Below, in pieces: positions 26,643-35,831 of a stretch of 64,000 bases of DNA. The translations under genes and the position numbers were made by a program. The stretch lies in the NCBI RefSeq assembly GCF_026241515.1, contig NZ_JAPHPW010000005.1, positions 62,001 through 126,000 on the forward strand, in the 5' to 3' direction. The notes beneath the pieces are model-generated. The model had not been told where the DNA came from. It was given only the letters and a program-made list of their open reading frames with translations, and made no database searches. The stretch's first letter is position 1, and each line of letters starts with the position of its first letter. Source of the DNA: Vibrio sp. 14G-20 (lineage in GTDB: Bacteria > Pseudomonadota > Gammaproteobacteria > Enterobacterales > Vibrionaceae).

Positions 26643-28223
26643 ATGACAAACATTACGCTTGATTACTGCCGCCTTGGCATTGACGTAGGTGGTACCAATA
26701 CCGACGGTGTGCTGCTCGACGCAGACTTGAATGTGATTGCCAAAGTAAAAACCGCAACCACACATGATATTTCAACAGGGATCGACAACGCGATTTCTGC
26801 GCTATTAAACCAAGCAAACATTGATGGTCAGCAAGTGAAACATGCGATGCTTGGCACGACTCAATGCACCAACGCAATTGTTGAACGAAAAGGTTTAGAC
26901 AGAGTCGGCATGATTCGCTTAGCACTTCCAAGTGGTGATAGCGTCCCGCCACTTTGTGGTTGGAGTAAAGCGTGGCAAAACTTGCTTGGTGAACACTTCT
27001 ACCAAGCGCACGGCGGCTATGAATACGACGGCCAGTTGATCGCCGACATTCAAGAGTCTGAGATCCGCGAGCTTTGTCAGAAAATGAAAGGCCATGTGGA
27101 TTCCATTGCTATCTGCGGTGTGTTCTCTCCCGTCAACGGCGACCAAGAGCTTCGAGCAGCAGAGTGGATTCAGCAAGAACTTCCGGGCGTGAACCTATCG
27201 CTTTCCCATAAAGTAGGCAGCTTAGGGCTTCTAGAACGTGAGAACGCGACTATCCTCAACGCGGCTCTGCAAGGTACAGCAAAACGATTCGTTGACGGTT
27301 TTTGCAGCGCACTCATCAATCATGAAATCCACACCACGCCTTATTTCGGTCAGAACGATGGAACATTAATGTCGCAACAGTTCGCGTTGATGTACCCGAT
27401 TCTCACCGTGGCTTGTGGCCCAACAAACTCGATTCGCGGAGCAAGTCATCTAACCAAGCTTAAAGATGCGATTGTGGTCGATGTGGGAGGCACTACATCT
27501 GATATTGGCGTGCTTACTCACGGCTACCCGAGAGAGTCGAGCCTCGCGGTAGAAATTGGTGAAGTCAGAACCAACTTCCGTATGCCTGATATTTTGGCAT
27601 TAGCGATTGGTGGTGGTACCAAGGTTCGCTTTGAACAACAGCGTATAGAGCTTGGCCCAGAAAGTGTTGGCCATACCTTAACGCAGGCCGCTCGTAGCTT
27701 TGGCGGTGATGAACTTACTCTAACCGATATTGCACTCAAAACAGGTCAAATGCAGTGGCAGGCAGAGCATCAATTGAGTGATGAGATTGGTATATCGAAC
27801 GAACAAGCCAGTCAGGTATACCAACAAATGGTCACGGATGTTGAAGAAGGCATCGATAAAATGAAAACGTCAGCTGCGAGCGTACCCGTGATCATGGTTG
27901 GCGGCGGCAGTGCCCTATTCCCAGATCATTTTGAAGGTGTAAGCCAAGTGGTTCGCCCAGAGCACTTTGAAGTAGCGAATGCGATTGGTGTTGCGCTGGG
28001 TGAAATATCTGGTCAGTTCGATAAGATCGTTCCGATTGATCCCGCTTTTCGAGAGGAAACCTTAAAAGGCTTGGAAGAACAATCAAAGCGACTGGCGATT
28101 GAAGCTGGCGCATGCAACGATAATGTCGCGATCATTGAACGAAGCGAGATTCCATTAAGCTACCTACAGGGCAATATGGTTCACGTTAAGATCAAAGCAG
28201 CTGGGCATATCAAGATGGCTTAG
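26643..28223 (+). CDS. Hydantoinase/oxoprolinase family protein
   Basis: 526 residues. ATP-dependent ring-opening enzyme family acting on hydantoins or 5-oxoproline-like rings. The ASKHA nucleotide-binding fold shows in LGIDVGGTNTDGVLLD (phosphate 1), the second phosphate loop IVVDVGGTTSDIGVL and VIMVGGGSALF near the end. The central part holds HAMLGTTQCTNAIVERKGL and LLERENATILNAAL. It is shorter than two-subunit hydantoinases because only the A-type half is present. Last gene of the operon, closed by the terminator at 28266. No HyuB-type partner is nearby. Confidence 0.9.
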   Translation: MTNITLDYCRLGIDVGGTNTDGVLLDADLNVIAKVKTATTHDISTGIDNAISALLNQANIDGQQVKHAMLGTTQCTNAIVERKGLDRVGMIRLALPSGDSVPPLCGWSKAWQNLLGEHFYQAHGGYEYDGQLIADIQESEIRELCQKMKGHVDSIAICGVFSPVNGDQELRAAEWIQQELPGVNLSLSHKVGSLGLLERENATILNAALQGTAKRFVDGFCSALINHEIHTTPYFGQNDGTLMSQQFALMYPILTVACGPTNSIRGASHLTKLKDAIVVDVGGTTSDIGVLTHGYPRESSLAVEIGEVRTNFRMPDILALAIGGGTKVRFEQQRIELGPESVGHTLTQAARSFGGDELTLTDIALKTGQMQWQAEHQLSDEIGISNEQASQVYQQMVTDVEEGIDKMKTSAASVPVIMVGGGSALFPDHFEGVSQVVRPEHFEVANAIGVALGEISGQFDKIVPIDPAFREETLKGLEEQSKRLAIEAGACNDNVAIIERSEIPLSYLQGNMVHVKIKAAGHIKMA

Positions 28224-28265
28224 AGCCGTTCCTAGAACGCCTTAATTAGCGTCTTATTCGAGAAT

Positions 28266-28321
28266 GAAAAAAGCAGGCTACTTCTTCATATTAAAACGGA
28301 GAAATAGCCTGCTTTTTTTTT
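28266..28321. terminator. Terminator between the hydantoinase gene and torS
   Basis: AAAAAGCAGGCTA (28268-28280) pairs exactly with TAGCCTGCTTTTT (28305-28317); an inner UUCUU/GAGAA pairing extends the stem. Followed by T8 on the plus strand and preceded by an A run, so it may serve both directions. Confidence 0.88.
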
Positions 28322-28372
28322 GCATTTTAGCTTTTTGCTTTTTAATCTAAAGCTTTCAGCCCAATAGCCACT

Positions 28373-31300
28373 TTATAATTGTTCTCGTAGCGCCGCTAGC
28401 GAGTCTTTCACCAGTTTAGGTAGTGAGTCAGCATTATCGCGATATTGAAGCAATGGATCCTCGCTCGCTTCAATGCTTTGGCATAAAGCAAACAGTGCAG
28501 ATAATCCTAGGCTGCCGGCAGACCCTTTCAGTTTATGAGCTAAAGACTTAATTTCACGAGCGTCGTCAGCGGCACTTGCCACAACCAATTCACCAAGAGT
28601 GACTTGGCTACTTTGGTCAAACAACCCGACAATCTGCACTATTTTTTCTCGACCGAGAATGGCCAAGTCGTCTTTTATAATCTTAGGGTTAATCATCTGC
28701 ACAATCGGTTCTCCTTGATTATGTTCCGCGCCTTGGTTTGCTCGTTGTACCGAGCTTGCAAATGCCAATGCTGATAATTCTAGCTCGGTCTCCTGAGGTT
28801 TAGAGTTTAGCTGACAACAAACAACATCTGACGGATCCGGCTGAGGCAATAACAGCGTGTGACCGTCCAACTGTTCAACAATCAATTCCGACAAGGCTTC
28901 CTTCTCTAACGGCTTAGGCAAGAAACCATCGAAGCCAGACGACAAGTAACTTTCAACTTCTTCGTTAAACACATGAGCCGATACTGCGATCATTGGGGGT
29001 ACTTTTCGAATTACGTCTTCATCATTTTCATGCTGGAGGGTATCGTCTTTGAGTTGTTGAATTAACTCGACGCCATCGCAGTCCGGTAAGTTAATGTCCA
29101 CCAGCGCAATATCGAACTCTTGCTCACTGAATATGGCTCTCGCTTCTTTTCCGGTTGTCGCAATCACGACCTCGTGGCCTAGGTTATGTAAAAAGCCTTC
29201 AGCAACGATGCAGTTAACCGGATTATCTTCTATCAAAAGTACCTTAGCTCGAATACACGCTTCAATGACCGGTACTTTCGTTTCTATCTTCTCACCGGCT
29301 TCAAGTGGCAATGAGAACCAGAACTGGCTACCCTCGCCTTCTTCAGAATGAACGCCTATATCCCCATTCATTGCCAACATGATGCTTTTACTGATCGCCA
29401 ATCCAAGCCCTGTGCCACCGGTTTTGTTGCGACCGCTGTCGGTTTGGGTGAAGGCATCAAATAGGCAAGCTTGTTCGCTTGCGTCAATTCCGACACCGGT
29501 ATCTGACACTTCAAACATCACTCGATTTTCATCTTCGATATCTAAGCTGATAAAGATATCGACCGAGCCACTTCCCGTAAACTTAATCGCGTTACCGACT
29601 AAATTATTCAAGATTTGACTGATTCGCGTTACGTCACCACGCCAATAGCGTTGCACATCACTTTCAATGTGAAAATCAAAATTCAGCTTCTTCTCAGCGG
29701 CGCGCCCTTCCATTAACTGATAGGTATCTTGAACCATCTGATGGAGATCAAACGAAGCAATGCGGATTTCCAAATGCCCCGCTTCAATCTTTGAGTAATC
29801 CAACACGTCATTCAAAATCGCAAGTAGATTCTTACCGCTGCGGTTAATGATGTCTGCATAGCCTGATTGCAACGGGTCCAATCCGGTATCTTTGAGCAAT
29901 CTTGCTGTACCTAATACACCGTTCATCGGCGTTCGTATTTCATGACTCATCGTCGCAAGAAAAGCGGATTTGGCACGGCTTGCTTGTTCTGCGGCGTTGC
30001 GAGCTTGAGCGTGGTTCCCCACCTCAATATTCAGCTTTTCATTGGTCTTTTGCAGTTGATAGGTTCGGTCTGTGACCAACTCTTCTAAGTGCTCTTTGTG
30101 CTCTTCAAGTTCACGTTTCGCCTTTGCTTCACCCACCGCGACCACTTGCAATGCCTGTGCGGTATTTCTGGCGGTAATGATCGCCTCGCCCATATGAGCC
30201 AACTCGTCATTACCCTTAACTGAGATATCAATATTCAGGCGGCCTTGTGCGATAGACATCAAGGCCGATGAGTATTCAGTAAGACGTTTAACAACCGAGA
30301 TATACACCACTCGCCACACGATAAATGCGACGATAACCAAACCAATAACCGAAATCACAGACAACGACCATTGCGCCAAATTCAACGTGCTGGTCAGCTC
30401 ATCAACCGCTTTTTTGGTGCTTCGGTTTGAATCATCAACCAGTTGGTTAACGGTTGTATTCAATTGAGAGAACAGCTCCAACGTATTTTGCATCAGAAAC
30501 TCTGACTTTTTGGTGTTCTCATATTGTTCTAATGAAATATCGAACACAACTTGTCGTTTTCTTAGCTCTTCAAGAAGCTGAGACATCTGCGCAGAACGAG
30601 TAGGATCTTCAACCGCTTTAACGCGGCGTGCCATGATTCTTAGGTTGGATTCAAATTCAGATTGGATTTGATGAATACGCTCTACGTTGGTAACGGTTTG
30701 CGTTTCTTCAATTTGGTTAAGCATCTTGAACGCCAGCAAATGCAATTCGTGTAGGCGCTCAGACAAATCAAGGTCAACCTCAACAAGCGCATCGAGGGCT
30801 TGATAGGCCTTATCTGTTTCTTTGGTTTCTAGCAGGTCGTAGATATGCGTGACGTTAGCAACCGCAATGGTAGCCGTGTTCAAAACTTGGGTTCGCGTCA
30901 ACTGTTCTAGCTCTTCAGCCAATAGGCGCATCTCTTCGACACGAGACGACAACTCTTTGCTTAACCAAAGCTTACGCTCAACCGACACACCCAGCTCAGC
31001 CAGTGTGTTAATAACGCTTTGAACATTGTTTTCGAGTTTATTGAGGAGCTGGGAATCAAAACTGTCGACACCAAGCTCTTTGATATGCTGAAGAAGAGAC
31101 TCAAGTTGGTCAAACAGTACGGTACCAGCCTCTTTTCTTTCAGCTTCGTTTCTCGCATTAGAAAGCGTCTGTACAGACGAAATAATACGGTTACTCAACT
31201 CAGAAACCTGACGAGCTTCGATCATGGCAGGAAGCGCCGAATCAACAACGTTTCTTTCCGTTTTTGCTACAAAGCTAAAACCAGAAACACCAATCAATGC

Positions 31301-31378
31301 AGACAATAGAACCAACAGTGCCATCACTAAGAATGAGGCCAGCAGCTTGCGTCCAATACTCGCTGAAGCTAACAACAT
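28373..31378 (-). CDS. torS: Hybrid sensor histidine kinase TorS (TMAO sensor)
   Basis: 1001 residues with the full tripartite layout. TM1 12-35; periplasmic helical sensor 36-335; TM2 336-360; HAMP about 360-410; coiled coil; HisKA with H479 ([14 protein letters not shown]); HATPase ([28 protein letters not shown]); receiver with D761 (DINLPDCDG); C-terminal HPt with H948 ([10 protein letters not shown]). Length and order match TorS, which with TorT senses trimethylamine N-oxide and activates TorR. The start is divergent from torT with 92 bases between. TorR and the TorCA reductase genes are not in this window. Confidence 0.93.
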   Translation of the reverse strand: MLLASASIGRKLLASFLVMALLVLLSALIGVSGFSFVAKTERNVVDSALPAMIEARQVSELSNRIISSVQTLSNARNEAERKEAGTVLFDQLESLLQHIKELGVDSFDSQLLNKLENNVQSVINTLAELGVSVERKLWLSKELSSRVEEMRLLAEELEQLTRTQVLNTATIAVANVTHIYDLLETKETDKAYQALDALVEVDLDLSERLHELHLLAFKMLNQIEETQTVTNVERIHQIQSEFESNLRIMARRVKAVEDPTRSAQMSQLLEELRKRQVVFDISLEQYENTKKSEFLMQNTLELFSQLNTTVNQLVDDSNRSTKKAVDELTSTLNLAQWSLSVISVIGLVIVAFIVWRVVYISVVKRLTEYSSALMSIAQGRLNIDISVKGNDELAHMGEAIITARNTAQALQVVAVGEAKAKRELEEHKEHLEELVTDRTYQLQKTNEKLNIEVGNHAQARNAAEQASRAKSAFLATMSHEIRTPMNGVLGTARLLKDTGLDPLQSGYADIINRSGKNLLAILNDVLDYSKIEAGHLEIRIASFDLHQMVQDTYQLMEGRAAEKKLNFDFHIESDVQRYWRGDVTRISQILNNLVGNAIKFTGSGSVDIFISLDIEDENRVMFEVSDTGVGIDASEQACLFDAFTQTDSGRNKTGGTGLGLAISKSIMLAMNGDIGVHSEEGEGSQFWFSLPLEAGEKIETKVPVIEACIRAKVLLIEDNPVNCIVAEGFLHNLGHEVVIATTGKEARAIFSEQEFDIALVDINLPDCDGVELIQQLKDDTLQHENDEDVIRKVPPMIAVSAHVFNEEVESYLSSGFDGFLPKPLEKEALSELIVEQLDGHTLLLPQPDPSDVVCCQLNSKPQETELELSALAFASSVQRANQGAEHNQGEPIVQMINPKIIKDDLAILGREKIVQIVGLFDQSSQVTLGELVVASAADDAREIKSLAHKLKGSAGSLGLSALFALCQSIEASEDPLLQYRDNADSLPKLVKDSLAALREQL

Positions 31379-31470
31379 AAACTCTAAACCTTAAAACGTT
31401 CTTCTTTACCCATGCAGAATACGCTATATTTTGCAGTGTTTCTTATCTAAAACCAATAAAACGGCAATTC

Positions 31471-32499
31471 ATGCTATCTAGACCTTTCGCTTCAATAATT
31501 ATTCTCTCACTACTGGCCTCAGTGACTACTGTCGCAAGTGCTAGCGAGCCTTTGAGCCCAATAAAACCCGCCGATGCCACATCGAAAAAAGAGAAAATCT
31601 GTGCCATTTATCCGCACCTAAAAGACTCATACTGGTTGTCTGTGAACTACGGAATGGTCTCTGAAGCAGAAAAGCAGCAAGTTGAGCTAAGAGTATTGGA
31701 AGCTGGCGGTTACCCCAACGTGGCCAAACAAGCGTCACAACTGGTGCTTTGCACACAATGGGGAGCCGATGCGATTATTTTAGGTACGGTTTCACCCGAT
31801 GCGTACCATGACAATCTCAGCGATTGGGTTGGCTCGACGCCTGTATTTGCCACGGTGAATGAGTTAACCGTCAATGAAGAACAACAGAAGGTATTGAAAG
31901 GTACAATCGGTGTCGACTGGTATCAAATGGGCTACCAAGTCGGAGAGTTTTTGTCGAAACGACACCCGAAAGGATCAGGCGAAACACCGATCGCCCTGTT
32001 ACTTGGCCCACAAGCGAGTGGTGGCACTAAGCCTGTAGCTCTGGGGTTTTATGATGCGATCAAATCGAGCGATATCAAAATCGCGATCAGCTACTGGGCA
32101 GATAACGATAAAGAATTGCAAAGAAACCTAGTACAACAGGTGATCGAGGAGCCGGATATCCAATATATAGTCGGAAGTGCCGTCGCGATTGAAGCAGCGA
32201 TCAGTGAGCTACGAGCAGCCGATAAAACCGAAGAGATTGGGTTAATTTCAAGTTACCTAAGTCACGGGACCTACCGCGGCTTGCTTCGTAATAAGGTGCT
32301 TTTTGCACCAACAGATAAAATGGTTGAGCAAGGTCGTTTGTCGGTAAAACAAGCCACGAGTTACTTACGTGGTCAACCTTACAAGCAACACAGCGCACCA
32401 ATTATCGAAGCGCTGACACCAGCAACTCTCAAAGATCAAATTATCGCCGACTCATTGTCACCTTCTGAGTTTCGTCCGGTATTCAGTGTGAATCCTTAG
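31471..32499 (+). CDS. torT: Periplasmic TMAO-binding protein TorT
   Basis: 342 residues: signal peptide 1-25 (IIILSLLASVTTVASASE) and a ribose-binding-type fold. Recognisable stretches are ICAIYPHLKDSYWLSVNYGMV, VLEAGGYPNVAKQASQL, WGADAIILGTVSPDAY and GSAVAIEAAISELRAA. TorT presents trimethylamine N-oxide to the periplasmic domain of TorS, encoded divergently. The last residues (SPSEFRPVFSVNP) are typical. It precedes mgsA by 60 bases. Confidence 0.92.
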   Translation: MLSRPFASIIILSLLASVTTVASASEPLSPIKPADATSKKEKICAIYPHLKDSYWLSVNYGMVSEAEKQQVELRVLEAGGYPNVAKQASQLVLCTQWGADAIILGTVSPDAYHDNLSDWVGSTPVFATVNELTVNEEQQKVLKGTIGVDWYQMGYQVGEFLSKRHPKGSGETPIALLLGPQASGGTKPVALGFYDAIKSSDIKIAISYWADNDKELQRNLVQQVIEEPDIQYIVGSAVAIEAAISELRAADKTEEIGLISSYLSHGTYRGLLRNKVLFAPTDKMVEQGRLSVKQATSYLRGQPYKQHSAPIIEALTPATLKDQIIADSLSPSEFRPVFSVNP

Positions 32500-32559
32500 T
32501 GCTATATTGGCTGAAGAACTCAAAACAATAAAAACGAAACAACAATTTAGGGAACATTC

Positions 32560-33015
32560 ATGCAAAAAACGACGCGCACTATGCCAACACACAAGCATAT
32601 CGCTTTGGTCGCTCATGACCACTTCAAACCTGAGCTACTAAGATGGGTCAAAGAGAACAAAGAAAAACTACAAAAGCACTTCCTTTACGCAACGGGCACG
32701 ACAGGTTCTCTACTGAGTAAAGAGACAGGCTTAGCAATCAAAAGCATGATCAGTGGCCCTATGGGCGGTGACCAACAACTTGGCGCGCTTATCTCTGAAG
32801 GCAAAATCGATATGCTGATTTTCTTCTGGGATCCACTTAATGCTGTACCACATGACCCAGACGTAAAAGCACTGCTTCGTATCGCAAGTGTTTGGAACAT
32901 TCCTGTGGCAACTAACCGCGCTACCGCTAACTTCCTGTTTAACTCTTCACTGCTTGAAGAAGAAGTGATCATCGAGATCCCAGACTACGAAGCGTATCTG
33001 GCTGAGCGCACGTAA
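32560..33015 (+). CDS. mgsA: Methylglyoxal synthase
   Basis: 151 residues. Converts dihydroxyacetone phosphate to methylglyoxal and phosphate, a bypass relieving phosphosugar stress. The nearly invariant core is present: [14 protein letters not shown] (H19, D20), [18 protein letters not shown], the catalytic loop [12 protein letters not shown] (D71) and [20 protein letters not shown] (D101). A strong terminator follows. The dicarbonyl-type VOC gene and helD come next, an order that resembles enterobacterial mgsA-helD. Confidence 0.97.
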   Translation: MQKTTRTMPTHKHIALVAHDHFKPELLRWVKENKEKLQKHFLYATGTTGSLLSKETGLAIKSMISGPMGGDQQLGALISEGKIDMLIFFWDPLNAVPHDPDVKALLRIASVWNIPVATNRATANFLFNSSLLEEEVIIEIPDYEAYLAERT

Positions 33016-33050
33016 TCGCACGTTATATGTGATCTCTACCGAACAGACTA

Positions 33051-33080
33051 AAAAGCCTGCATTTTATCGCAGGCTTTTTT
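33051..33080 (+). terminator. Terminator of mgsA
   Basis: AAAGCCTGC (33052-33060), loop ATTTTATC, GCAGGCTTTTTT (33069-33080). Confidence 0.92.
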
Positions 33081-33135
33081 ATGTCTCGTTTCAGGCGTTA
33101 AACAATTCAACCATAAAACAGTGCAGTGAGTCTCT

Positions 33136-33486
33136 CTACTTGTCACTCCACACTGCCATCTCGTTGCCGCTTGGCTCTCGAAAGTGGAAGCGTCGACCAC
33201 CAGGAAAACTGAATATCTCGCGGTTTACTTCCCCACCAGCCTCAATCACGTCACGTTCGGTCTGCTCAAGGTCTTCACTGTAGAAAACCATCAGCGCTGC
33301 ACCCTTGTCTGCGTTGGAGGCCAGATCTGCAATGTAGAACCCACCCATTAAGCCTTTACCTTCGAAAGCAGAATACTCAGGTCCGTAATCTTCAAATTTC
33401 CAAGCAAACACTTGGCTGAAAAATGCCTTGGTTGCTGCGATGTCACGCGCTGCAAATTCAATGTAGTTGATAGAGCCATGTTCCAT
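33136..33486 (-). CDS. VOC family (glyoxalase/dioxygenase superfamily) protein
   Basis: 116 residues, one vicinal-oxygen-chelate module pair. It starts GSINYIEFAARDIAATKAFFSQVFAWKFEDYG and ends with FSFPGGRRFHFREPSGNEMAVWSD, where the last E and the HFREPSGN stretch are the usual metal and substrate region. It resembles the glyoxalase/bleomycin-resistance group rather than canonical GloA, lacking the GloA length (about 135) and motifs. Position beside mgsA invites a link to methylglyoxal clearance, but that is only context. Confidence 0.85.
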   Translation of the reverse strand: MEHGSINYIEFAARDIAATKAFFSQVFAWKFEDYGPEYSAFEGKGLMGGFYIADLASNADKGAALMVFYSEDLEQTERDVIEAGGEVNREIFSFPGGRRFHFREPSGNEMAVWSDK

Positions 33487-33578
33487 ATCTGCTTCCTTTT
33501 GCTTTCAGACTTCAGCCTAATGAGAATAAGGTAAAAGTGGCTTGAAAATCTAATCTTAGACGATCACCTCAAGTGGCA

Positions 33579-35654
33579 TCACTTTTTGCGAACCACCGGG
33601 TAATCCGAACCATGCAGTTCTTGAACGAAACCAGAGCCATCTCCGCTGTGCGTGATCCACACCTTCTCTTTCGCACGAGTCATTGCCACATAGAAAAGGC
33701 GACGCTCTTCAGCATAAGGGAATACGTCTGACGATTCCGTTAACGCGCCATCAATATGCAGCTGCTTCTTCTTCGCCGGGAACTGCCCTTCATCGACACA
33801 AAGAATAATCACAAAATCGGCTTCTTTACCCTTACTGGCGTGGCAGGTCATGAAGTTGATATCAATAGAGGTAAAGATCTTCTTCCAGTCCTCCAACAAC
33901 TCTGGTTTGTGGTAATGGTTACGACCAAGCAACAGCACAGACTTGTTAGTTTTTCCCTTAGATTGACGGTTCAATTGATCGAGGATCTTCTCAACTTCTT
34001 TACTTGGCGCACTGTACACCGACTTTTGTTTCTGTTGCTTGAAGCTGTTCAATTCTTTAGGCAATTGAATCGGGTTTTCTTGTACGAAGCGATTGGCAAC
34101 CGCACCTAACTGATTGTTAAATCGGTAAGTGGTATCGAGATGATGAATCGTCGAACTCTCGAAACGATCTTTAAATCCAGTCGTAAGATCGACATCTGCG
34201 CCAGCAAATTGGTAGATTGACTGCCAGTCATCCCCCACCGCAAATATAGAGGCTTGGTGGTGAGCTTTCGACTGATTACAAAGCGCTTCAACCAAAGCAA
34301 GACGATCTGGCGAGATATCTTGATACTCATCAATCATGATGAACTTCCAAGGCGAGATAAACTTGCCCTTTTCGACGTATTGGGTCGCACGGCTGATCAT
34401 GGTCGAGAAGTCGATGTGATTCTCTTCTTTCAGCGCTTTCTGCCATGCCGTCACACAAGGCCAGCACAGGGAGAGTTCGCTGTTAAGGCGCGTGTAATCT
34501 CGGTGGTCAATAAGCTGCTGCTGTACTTCTTTTTTGGTCAGGCCTGACGCATTCAACTGTTCAAGTTGCTTCTCTAGCCAGCCAATCAATTTGAGGTTTG
34601 AAACATGGCTGCCAAGTTCATCATCACCCGTTAGATAAGCAATTGGCCATTTAGACAAGTGCTTTTGCCAGCGCTTAAAGTTGGTTGGTGTCATCCAGTG
34701 CTTCTTCAACCAATCAATGCACCAAGCTTGGCGCTGATTGTCATCTAAGGCTAATGGAGAAATCACCACACGCTCGGTTTCAACCTGATTCAGGATCTTC
34801 AAACCTAACTGGTGGAAAGTACTCACTTGTACCTTCTCGGCGGACAAGCCAATTTTGCTATCCAAACGCTGCTTCATCTCTTCTGCGGCTTCACGGCCAA
34901 ATGCGAGCAGTAGAAGCTCTTCAGCTTGCGCCTGATGGCTTTGCAGAAGATAAGCGACACGAGCGGTCAAAACACTGGTTTTACCCGAACCAGCACCTGC
35001 AAGAATCAGGTTATGGTCATCGTTCATTAAAACCGCGTATTGCTGCGACAAATTCAAAGGAGACGATTCACACTGAGCAAACAACACTTCCCAGTTCTTC
35101 CTTTCTGTCTCTAGCCATTGCTGGTTTCGATCAGCTTGTTTGATCTCGGTTTCAGATAGCCAAGGCTGCATTCGCGCGATGCGGTTTGGCATGCGCTGCG
35201 CAGCTTCTTCTAAGGTCATGGTCATGCTTTCTAAACCAGCGTTGACCATGTCGACCCAAGTGTTGACTTTAGAATGAGGTAAGAAGGCAGGAAGCTGCTC
35301 CAGACGTGTTAATTCGGCTTCCCATTTAGGAACGTGCTCAGCCAACTGTTCACACTGTGTGTCGTGCCATTTTTGATAAGCGGCAACCGATGTGCGTGCA
35401 AACTGGCGACATTGATCCCATGGCAAACCTTGAACTAACCAACTGCGCTGTTTACCGTCTTGTTGGTTAGCAAAAAACTGTAACGATCCCCAAAACAATC
35501 CGCGCTTTATCGCGATCTTGCCACTCCAAATAGTAAACGGGATACGTTCTTCACTGCCTACTGAAGATAACAGCAGACGTGAACCATCAAGTTCAACCTG
35601 ATGATATTCATTTTGAATAAAAAACTGTGCAGTCTTGTTAGCGCTTAGCTGCAT
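33579..35654 (-). CDS. helD: DNA helicase IV (UvrD/Rep superfamily 1)
   Basis: 691 residues. ATP-dependent 3'-5' DNA helicase. An N-terminal region specific to HelD (residues 1-190, with IPFTIWSGKIAIKRGLFWGSLQFF) precedes the motor: Q motif LNLSQQYAVL, Walker A AGAGSGKTSVL (about 218-228), motif Ia LLLAFGREAAEEM, Walker B FIMIDEYQDIS, motif III VGDDWQSIYQFAGAD, motif IV TTYRFN, motif V TCHASKGKEADFVII and motif VI RRLFYVAMTRAKEKVWI. All catalytic motifs are intact. It is divergent from yccS and convergent in context with mgsA, as in enterobacteria. Confidence 0.95.
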   Translation of the reverse strand: MQLSANKTAQFFIQNEYHQVELDGSRLLLSSVGSEERIPFTIWSGKIAIKRGLFWGSLQFFANQQDGKQRSWLVQGLPWDQCRQFARTSVAAYQKWHDTQCEQLAEHVPKWEAELTRLEQLPAFLPHSKVNTWVDMVNAGLESMTMTLEEAAQRMPNRIARMQPWLSETEIKQADRNQQWLETERKNWEVLFAQCESSPLNLSQQYAVLMNDDHNLILAGAGSGKTSVLTARVAYLLQSHQAQAEELLLLAFGREAAEEMKQRLDSKIGLSAEKVQVSTFHQLGLKILNQVETERVVISPLALDDNQRQAWCIDWLKKHWMTPTNFKRWQKHLSKWPIAYLTGDDELGSHVSNLKLIGWLEKQLEQLNASGLTKKEVQQQLIDHRDYTRLNSELSLCWPCVTAWQKALKEENHIDFSTMISRATQYVEKGKFISPWKFIMIDEYQDISPDRLALVEALCNQSKAHHQASIFAVGDDWQSIYQFAGADVDLTTGFKDRFESSTIHHLDTTYRFNNQLGAVANRFVQENPIQLPKELNSFKQQKQKSVYSAPSKEVEKILDQLNRQSKGKTNKSVLLLGRNHYHKPELLEDWKKIFTSIDINFMTCHASKGKEADFVIILCVDEGQFPAKKKQLHIDGALTESSDVFPYAEERRLFYVAMTRAKEKVWITHSGDGSGFVQELHGSDYPVVRKK

Positions 35655-35831
35655 TGGAGTGTGCTCTTAATTAGGAATATTGAATTTATATCATGATGCA
35701 ATGAGAATTAATAATATCTCATATCTTATCGACGCTTTCATGACCACCTACGGGCAATTATGGATAAGTATCAAATTCTTGTGCTTGATTTCTGTTAGGA
35801 TTATGGTTTTTAGTGTGTCAAGTGAGCGACT

